Below, in pieces: positions 57,737-61,862 of a stretch of 61,862 nucleotides of DNA. The notes below the pieces were generated by a model. The model ran no database searches. It saw only the letters and a list, made by a program, of their open reading frames with translations, and was not told the origin of the DNA. The DNA lies in the IMG/VR virus record IMGVR_UViG_3300033141_002737, positions 1 through 61,862 of that record; one strand, given 5' to 3'. The stretch comes from a virus. The position numbers and the translations under genes are program-made. The stretch's first letter is position 1. Each line of letters opens with the position of its first letter.

Positions 57737-58451
57737 ATTAATATGTTTATTAGGAGTTATAGGAAGCGGTAAAACATATAGAGCAGAAAAATTAGTTAAA
57801 GAGGAAGGATTTATTCATATTAATTTTGCGGATGAACTTAGAGAAATATCTTGGGAGATTTTAAAATGGAGACCCAAAAATGAGCAAGAATATGAGGACT
57901 TTAAGAATGGTTTAATATATATTTCTTCAATGGATGGTCGTGTAAATGGAAGGCAATTCCTTCAAAATTTAGGTATGAGTATAAGAAAGAGATATCCTAA
58001 TTTTTTTACTGAGTGTTGGAGGGCTAAAGCTATTCATATACTGGAAACAGATACAAGCGTAGTATGTTCAGATTTGAGGTTTATTAATGAATTAGAGTAT
58101 GTATTAGATATACAATGTTCAAATATAAATTATTGTAGTTTAAATAAGGAATTTATTTTTTGTGATTATAGAAGTAATAGATATAAAGCTAATGATAACC
58201 ATGAATCGGAAAGATTAGCTCAAGGAATTTTAATCGATGGATATAAAGATGGGGATAGATTATATTATAATTATTTTAAAAACTATAAGAAAGAAAGGAG
58301 ATTAAATAAAATGGCAAGAGTATTGATTAGTTTACCTGAGGTGTTATTAAAAAAGATTGATGAAATAGTTAAAAAGGATTATGGAATTAGATCTGAATTT
58401 ATTAGACAAGCATGTCGAGAATTTATCGCGAGATATAAGAAAGAGAGTTAG
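57729..58451 (+). CDS. dNMP kinase-like protein with C-terminal ribbon-helix-helix, 240 aa
   Basis: Residues 1-190 resemble phage deoxynucleoside monophosphate kinases: Walker A LLGVIGSGKTYRAE at 7-20, FADELREI at about 35-42 and VVCSDLRFINELE at about 112-124. From residue 195 a CopG/Arc ribbon-helix-helix follows (RVLISLPEVLLKKIDEIV, GIRSEFIRQACREFI). An AAAGGAG site plus ATG at 58311 lies in frame just before it, so the second domain can also be made alone. AAGGAG precedes the first start. Confidence 0.75.
   Translation: MVKLICLLGVIGSGKTYRAEKLVKEEGFIHINFADELREISWEILKWRPKNEQEYEDFKNGLIYISSMDGRVNGRQFLQNLGMSIRKRYPNFFTECWRAKAIHILETDTSVVCSDLRFINELEYVLDIQCSNINYCSLNKEFIFCDYRSNRYKANDNHESERLAQGILIDGYKDGDRLYYNYFKNYKKERRLNKMARVLISLPEVLLKKIDEIVKKDYGIRSEFIRQACREFIARYKKES
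58311..58451 (+). CDS. Ribbon-helix-helix regulator, internal start, 46 aa
   Basis: The ATG at 58311 follows AAAGGAG with good spacing and is in frame with the upstream kinase. The 46-residue product is a full RHH domain on its own: MARVLISLPEVLLKK strand, helix A and GIRSEFIRQACREF helix B. Such tiny DNA binders repress promoters. It may be expressed alone in addition to the fusion. Confidence 0.65.
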   Translation: MARVLISLPEVLLKKIDEIVKKDYGIRSEFIRQACREFIARYKKES

Positions 58452-58464
58452 AAAGAGGTAATAA

Positions 58465-58728
58465 GTGATCTTAAGGTACAAAGTTAATGAAAGTACGGTC
58501 GAAGCGGCATGGTTAAAAACTATTTATGATTTAATTGATGAGTTAAATTGTAAGTGTGATACTTTTCTTGAAGAAACACATAATGTCTCTTTTAAAATAT
58601 ATTGTAGAACCAGAATTATAGAAATTAGTGGATCTGATACAATAGTTAGTTATTTGTGGTTAAGAATGGTAAGATATGAATATCAAATTAATAAAATGAG
58701 AGCATTAATAGTGGATAAAGGAGTATAA
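58465..58728 (+). CDS. Hypothetical protein, 87 aa (GTG start)
   Basis: Alpha/beta pattern with two Cys (LNCKCDTFLEE) and a helical end (YLWLRMVRYEY). GTG at 58465 follows AAAGAGGTA. No known motif. It is one base from thyX. Confidence 0.55.
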   Translation: MILRYKVNESTVEAAWLKTIYDLIDELNCKCDTFLEETHNVSFKIYCRTRIIEISGSDTIVSYLWLRMVRYEYQINKMRALIVDKGV

Positions 58729-58729
58729 A

Positions 58730-59341
58730 ATGAGGATAATTAAGCCTAATATTGAAATATTGACTGTAATAGATAGAGAACAAATTTTAAAGCATATTGA
58801 AAGATGTGGAAGAGTTTGTTATAAGTCGGAAGATAAAATAACGGAAAATTCAGCTTCTAAATTCGTAACAGGGATAATTAAAAGAGGACATGAGTCAGTT
58901 ATTGAACATTACTCTATAACTGTTAGGGTTATATGCGATAGAGGAGTATCCCACGAAATAGTAAGACATCGAATAGCAAGTTACAGTCAAGAATCAACGC
59001 GTTATTGTAATTATTCTCAAGATAAATTTGGAAATGAATTAACTTTTATAAGACCTTCTAATTTAAGTACTCAAGAATATATAGCTTGGACCATAGCTAT
59101 AGAGACTTGTGAAGATCAATACCTTAAATTAATTAATTTAGGTACTTCTCCTCAAATTGCTAGATCTGTTCTTCCTAATTCTTTAAAAACTGAAATTGTA
59201 ATGACTATGAATTTACGTGAATGGAGGCATTTCTTTAAATTAAGATGTGCAGAAGCAGCTCATCCACAAATGAGAGAAATAGCTAATATAATTCGTAAAG
59301 AGTTTTTTATAGTATTACCCGAAATATTTAATAAAAATTGA
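58730..59341 (+). CDS. thyX: Flavin-dependent thymidylate synthase
   Basis: The ThyX motif RHRIASYSQESTRY is at about residues 80-93 (R-H-R-x5-S-x2-S-x-R). HESVIEHYSITVRV lies at about 54-67, and SVLPNSLKTEIVMT at about 146-159. At 203 residues it is typical. It makes dTMP from dUMP with folate and FAD, using dUMP from the dUTPase. AAAGGAGTA precedes the ATG. Confidence 0.95.
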   Translation: MRIIKPNIEILTVIDREQILKHIERCGRVCYKSEDKITENSASKFVTGIIKRGHESVIEHYSITVRVICDRGVSHEIVRHRIASYSQESTRYCNYSQDKFGNELTFIRPSNLSTQEYIAWTIAIETCEDQYLKLINLGTSPQIARSVLPNSLKTEIVMTMNLREWRHFFKLRCAEAAHPQMREIANIIRKEFFIVLPEIFNKN

Positions 59342-59365
59342 TAAAAGGAGTGAATTATAATTAAA

Positions 59366-59599
59366 GTGCGCATATATGGAATATACGAAATAGAAGGATG
59401 TAAAGACAAATTTGGTTTAGTTACCCAAATAGAAGGTGATTTTAAAACCAATCGTTTAATTACAGGTTTATTATTTTATGAAGATACTAATGAAATGGAC
59501 TGCATGTTTACCATGAGGGAAAATTATATTACTAAAGATATTGACTATTCTTATACACCTAACACGCATGTTTTAAAATTATATAAAAAGGAGATATAG
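59366..59599 (+). CDS. Hypothetical protein, 77 aa
   Basis: GTG at 59366 starts a beta-rich protein (VRIYGIYEIEG, FGLVTQIEGDF). AAAAGGAG lies 15 bases upstream, which is long for this GTG; an ATT at 59360 is better placed but a rare start. No family was recognised. Confidence 0.5.
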   Translation: MRIYGIYEIEGCKDKFGLVTQIEGDFKTNRLITGLLFYEDTNEMDCMFTMRENYITKDIDYSYTPNTHVLKLYKKEI

Positions 59600-59779
59600 A
59601 TGGAAATTAAATTAGATTTAGAAAGCGCATTTGTGCCTGTAATTATTAGGTTGGAATCACAGGCAGAGGTATATCAGTTAAAGCATTGCCTAAACCATTA
59701 TAAACCTAATGCTGGTAATCAGGAGCGTCCTGTAGAGGAATTTAGACAAAATTTTATCATGAAGTTGAAAAAATTTTAA
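59600..59779 (+). CDS. Hypothetical protein, 59 aa
   Basis: Acidic N-terminus (KLDLESAFVPVIIRLES) and basic end. A strong AAAAAGGAGAT site precedes the ATG. It is the last gene of the replication operon. No family was recognised. Confidence 0.6.
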   Translation: MEIKLDLESAFVPVIIRLESQAEVYQLKHCLNHYKPNAGNQERPVEEFRQNFIMKLKKF

Positions 59780-59798
59780 TAATATAACAAATTAAGGG

Positions 59799-59854
59799 TT
59801 GTTTTATTTATGTTAATACTGTATAATAAATATAATACCTCTAATAACAGTATT
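59799..59854 (+). promoter_or_regulatory. Candidate promoter and inverted repeat before gene 59898
   Basis: TTGTTT (59799-59804), 17 bp, TATAAT (59822-59827). The inverted repeat AATACTGT (59815-59822) / ACAGTATT (59847-59854) overlaps the -10 box, so it could be an operator. The CTTAATAA pair is absent. Confidence 0.6.
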
Positions 59855-59897
59855 CGCGTTTTTACAAGTAAGTCGATATTGCGAGGGAGGATAAATA

Positions 59898-60356
59898 TTG
59901 GGGATTAGATGTAGCCATAAAAGACGAATATATAAAATTGAAAAATTATATCCTACAAAGGAATTCGAGGAGCGATTAGTTTTTCAAAGTAAGTGTGAAT
60001 ATTGCGATGAATATGTATTAAAATTAGTTTTTTATAGAGAAGATGATAGTAAGTGGACTCAAAAATATATTAAGGATAAAGCTAAAGAAAAATATTTAGC
60101 TCTAAAGCCTGAGATAATGTGTATCTATAATGCTGATTTACATCCTGAATTAGATATAGGTGTAAATTATTTTGATGGAGCTAATTATACAGTAAGGAAA
60201 TTACATAATTCAGCAATAGTTGAACATTATATATCACCAGATATGATATATAATATTCAACTTATGCTAATGATAAAATTAATAAGTAAGAAATTTAAAC
60301 AAGCTAAACAATTTATTGAAATAGCTTATTTAGTTCTATTTTTAAAGTTTCAATAG
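59898..60356 (+). CDS. Hypothetical protein with Cys motif, 152 aa (TTG start)
   Basis: TTG at 59898 follows GAGGGAGG with good spacing. CSHKRRI at residue 5 and KCEYCDEYV at about 33-41 form a likely zinc site of the C-x-H...C-x2-C type. The C-terminal 40 residues are hydrophobic and helical. The gene overlaps the convergent antisense gene by 44 bases. Unknown function. Confidence 0.6.
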   Translation: MGIRCSHKRRIYKIEKLYPTKEFEERLVFQSKCEYCDEYVLKLVFYREDDSKWTQKYIKDKAKEKYLALKPEIMCIYNADLHPELDIGVNYFDGANYTVRKLHNSAIVEHYISPDMIYNIQLMLMIKLISKKFKQAKQFIEIAYLVLFLKFQ

Positions 60357-60537
60357 TATTTAAAGCATTTTCATATAATGTTTTGTAATTAACCGTAGAT
60401 TTAGAGAGTTCTATTTGGTATCTAATCCAAGCAGAACCACCTAATGTACTAAATAATTTTCTTTGATCTTTAAATATGTTAATAGTTACTTGGACTGTTT
60501 CTTTTAATTTAGGTCTACCGATTTTATTATTTTCCAT
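60313..60537 (-). CDS. Ribbon-helix-helix-like DNA-binding protein, 74 aa
   Basis: IGRPKLKETVQVTINIFKDQRKLF followed by GGSAWIRYQIEL fits the 'G-R-P' arm plus a ribbon-helix-helix of Arc/MetJ type. The C-terminal half is a coil. AAGGAGTT lies before the ATG, overlapping the stop of 60541. It is the last gene of antisense island 5 and a candidate regulator. Confidence 0.65.
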   Translation of the reverse strand: MENNKIGRPKLKETVQVTINIFKDQRKLFSTLGGSAWIRYQIELSKSTVNYKTLYENALNTIETLKIELNKLFQ

Positions 60538-60540
60538 TAA

Positions 60541-60717
60541 TTAACTCCTTAATTTATTAAGTAATTCAGTAAATTCAGGACTTTTGTGCAATCCTAATCT
60601 TGAGGCTTCTTTAGCTACAAGAGCACAAAGTAGCATATCTTTAGTGGTTTGAGAATGTATAATAGCTTCTTCATTTATTATATCTCTACATTGATCAATT
60701 AAATTATTTAATTTCAT
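60541..60717 (-). CDS. Hypothetical protein, 58 aa
   Basis: Helical protein (LIDQCRDIINEEAIIHSQTTKD). AAAGGAGTAT precedes the ATG. Overlaps the previous gene's end (60704) by 14 bases. No family was recognised. Confidence 0.6.
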   Translation of the reverse strand: MKLNNLIDQCRDIINEEAIIHSQTTKDMLLCALVAKEASRLGLHKSPEFTELLNKLRS

Positions 60718-60955
60718 CCATATACTCCTTTATTAATTTATTGTATAAATAGACTACAAATTTTAGATGATTTTCGGAAGAACTTGAGATAGTTATATTT
60801 AGCTTAGTATATTCTGTATATGTTCGATCTATTATAGTACATTTATTATCTAATATAATTGCTGTAAATTCCGCTATAAGAGGGCTAGGAACACTAAAAA
60901 ATGTTTTATCTTTATTAAGCATTGTCGATATACATCTACAATTAAAATCTTGCAT
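60704..60955 (-). CDS. Hypothetical protein, 83 aa
   Basis: The ATG at 60955 follows AAGGAGCAT. A longer frame from 60997 is inside the upstream gene and has no ribosome binding site. The sequence is mainly beta-strand with CRCISTML and an amphipathic end. Unknown function. Confidence 0.55.
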   Translation of the reverse strand: MQDFNCRCISTMLNKDKTFFSVPSPLIAEFTAIILDNKCTIIDRTYTEYTKLNITISSSSENHLKFVVYLYNKLIKEYMDEIK

Positions 60956-60968
60956 ATTTTTATGCTCC

Positions 60969-61190
60969 TTAACTATAATTTTCTTGTAGAGCTTCATAAC
61001 TCATTTGATTAGCGTGTTTATTATAGTGTTGAATTTTTTCTTCAAGATTTATCATTTGAGATTGTTGTTTTAAAGTGTAAGTATAAGATCCTAATATAAG
61101 AGAATCTTTAAATTCAGGATGTTCAATTTTCCAATCTTTATCTAGTTTCCTTAATTTACTTAATTTAGATCTCATTGAAGAAATTTTCAT
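60969..61190 (-). CDS. Coiled-coil basic protein, 73 aa
   Basis: Basic N-terminus (SSMRSKLSKLRKLDKDWKI) and a helical, Gln-rich middle (LKQQSQMINLEEKIQ). AAAGGAACC lies before the ATG. It is the promoter-proximal gene of antisense island 5. No family was recognised. Confidence 0.6.
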   Translation of the reverse strand: MKISSMRSKLSKLRKLDKDWKIEHPEFKDSLILGSYTYTLKQQSQMINLEEKIQHYNKHANQMSYEALQENYS

Positions 61191-61219
61191 TTGGGTTCCT
61201 TTATTTAAATTATACTTTA

Positions 61220-61271
61220 ATTATATATTATAAAACTATATTTTACAAGTGTTTTATTAAGATTTATTAAG
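61220..61271 (-). promoter_or_regulatory. Early-type promoter with tandem operator, head of island 5
   Basis: Minus strand: CTTAATAA (61271-61264), AT, CTTAATAA (61261-61254), AACAC, -35 TTGTAA (61248-61243), 17 bp, -10 TATAAT (61225-61220). It drives the 60313-61190 group leftward, against the virion operon. Confidence 0.85.
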
Positions 61272-61302
61272 ATGAGTTTTAAAAAATTCGCGAGGAATAG
61301 AA

Positions 61303-61542
61303 TTGAACTTAAAGTTTATAGATAGATTTAAAAAATTATTGCTATGTATATTAGGATTACATAAATGGATTTTAGTATATTCTAATAAGTATAAAGAATC
61401 TAGATATTGTGTTAATTGTAAGATTATTGAATCTAGTATGTACGATATGGCTTATGGGGGTACTTATTGGACTAGAGGAAATTTATGGATAAATAAGATA
61501 AAAAATTTCGTGGATGAAATAGAAAGGATATTGTTAATATAA
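61303..61542 (+). CDS. DUF1660-like zinc protein, 79 aa (TTG start)
   Basis: LLCILGLHKWILV at about residues 13-25 and RYCVNCKII at about 34-42 give the 'C-x-x-x-G-H-K-W...C-x2-C' layout of small DUF1660-type phage proteins. TTG follows CGAGGAATA. Its stop overlaps the TerS ATG by one base, so the two are probably translationally coupled. A small virion-operon accessory by position. Confidence 0.65.
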   Translation: MNLKFIDRFKKLLLCILGLHKWILVYSNKYKESRYCVNCKIIESSMYDMAYGGTYWTRGNLWINKIKNFVDEIERILLI

Positions 61543-61862
61543 TGGCATCAAATACTAAACTAACATATACATTAATAACAAAGTTTGTAAATCTAATCAA
61601 GAAAGGTATCAATAAGAAAGAAGCTTGTAAAGCCTGTGGTATAAGTGAATTTATCTTTTATGAGTGGTTAAAGGATGCTAAACTGATAGAATCCTATCTA
61701 GAAAAGGGTAATAAGTTAGAAGAGTATCTTGAAATAGATGTTTCAGGTTCTATAGTAATAGTTAATTATAGTAAAAGAAAGCATAAATTATATAAGTTAA
61801 TCACTAATGCAGAAGCTGAATATATAGGTAAAGTGTATAAGGTAGTGGATGATTCGGCTTTA
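61542..61862 (+). CDS. terS: Terminase small subunit, N-terminal part (continues at 1-372)
   Basis: The gene starts at 61542 and passes the circular join in frame, giving 192 residues in all. Residues 10-50 form the DNA-binding helix-turn-helix: LITKFVNLIKKGINKKEACKA, CGISEFIFYEWLKD. Homologous HTH domains recognise the packaging site. The repeated 114 bases at the window end encode the middle of the protein and are not a second copy. Confidence 0.88.
   Translation, partial: MASNTKLTYTLITKFVNLIKKGINKKEACKACGISEFIFYEWLKDAKLIESYLEKGNKLEEYLEIDVSGSIVIVNYSKRKHKLYKLITNAEAEYIGKVYKVVDDSAL
61749..61862. repeat. Terminal direct repeat, right copy
   Basis: Exact copy of positions 1-114. It lies in the middle of the terS frame, so the genome can be closed to a circle of 61748 bases. 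Confidence 0.95.

Noticed and set aside
59366-59380. ATT at 59360 as start codon
   Set aside because: Its spacing to AAAAGGAG is better than that of GTG at 59366, but ATT starts are very rare, so GTG was kept with lower confidence.

Overview
The window is a complete, circularly closed genome of a tailed double-stranded DNA phage. The first 114 bases recur exactly as the last 114, so about 61.75 kb is unique and the small-terminase gene runs across the ends. The sequence is very AT-rich, uses the standard bacterial code and strong AAGGAGG-type ribosome binding sites, and has near-consensus sigma70-like promoters. An anaerobic (class III) ribonucleotide reductase with its activase suggests an anaerobic or facultative host. 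The host phylum cannot be fixed; Firmicutes-like or Fusobacteria-like hosts would fit the base composition and ribosome binding sites. No integrase, excisionase or convincing lysogeny module was found, so a lytic lifestyle is likely. No tRNA gene or CRISPR array was seen.

Layout. (1) 61542 to 372 (across the ends) and 3999-29369, plus strand: virion module. Packaging and head genes are Mu-like (TerS, TerL, DUF935 portal, gpF-like minor head protein, gpG-like protein, gpI-like protease/scaffold, decoration protein, major capsid, DUF1320 and DUF1834 neck proteins). The tail is long and lambda-like: tail tube, G/GT chaperones with a -1 frameshift, tape measure, gpM-like, gpL-like, NlpC/P60 and gpJ-like proteins, then fibre proteins. 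(2) Five minus-strand islands interrupt or border this module (809-3721, 11145-12950, 22852-23031, 23990-24151, 60313-61190). They encode small, mostly unknown, probably early proteins. (3) 29538-59779, plus strand: one long replication, recombination and nucleotide operon. It carries an SNF2 helicase, replication initiator, helicase loader, DnaB, small DnaG primase, SSB, family A DNA polymerase, a bacterial-type beta clamp, a three-gene clamp loader (gamma/tau, delta', delta), RecA, several nucleases, a preQ0 pathway with a DpdA-like DNA transglycosylase, MazG, dUTPase, NrdD/NrdG, a dNMP kinase and ThyX.

How it works together. Eight promoters share one architecture: two tandem copies of CTTAATAA spaced 10 bp apart, AACAC, a TTGTAA-like -35, exactly 17 bp, and a TATAAT-like -10. 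Five fire leftward at the heads of the minus-strand islands, a sixth fires leftward within the first island, one fires rightward into the replication operon and one is internal to that operon. This looks like a single regulon controlled by one tandem-binding regulator. The replication proteins form an unusually bacterial-looking replisome around a family A polymerase. The queuosine-pathway genes probably supply 7-cyano-7-deazaguanine that DpdA inserts into phage DNA to evade restriction. The most unusual aspects are the common promoter regulon with moron-like antisense islands, the complete clamp and clamp-loader set, a drastically shortened class V aminotransferase, and a promoter-to-terminator unit that may make a small RNA.
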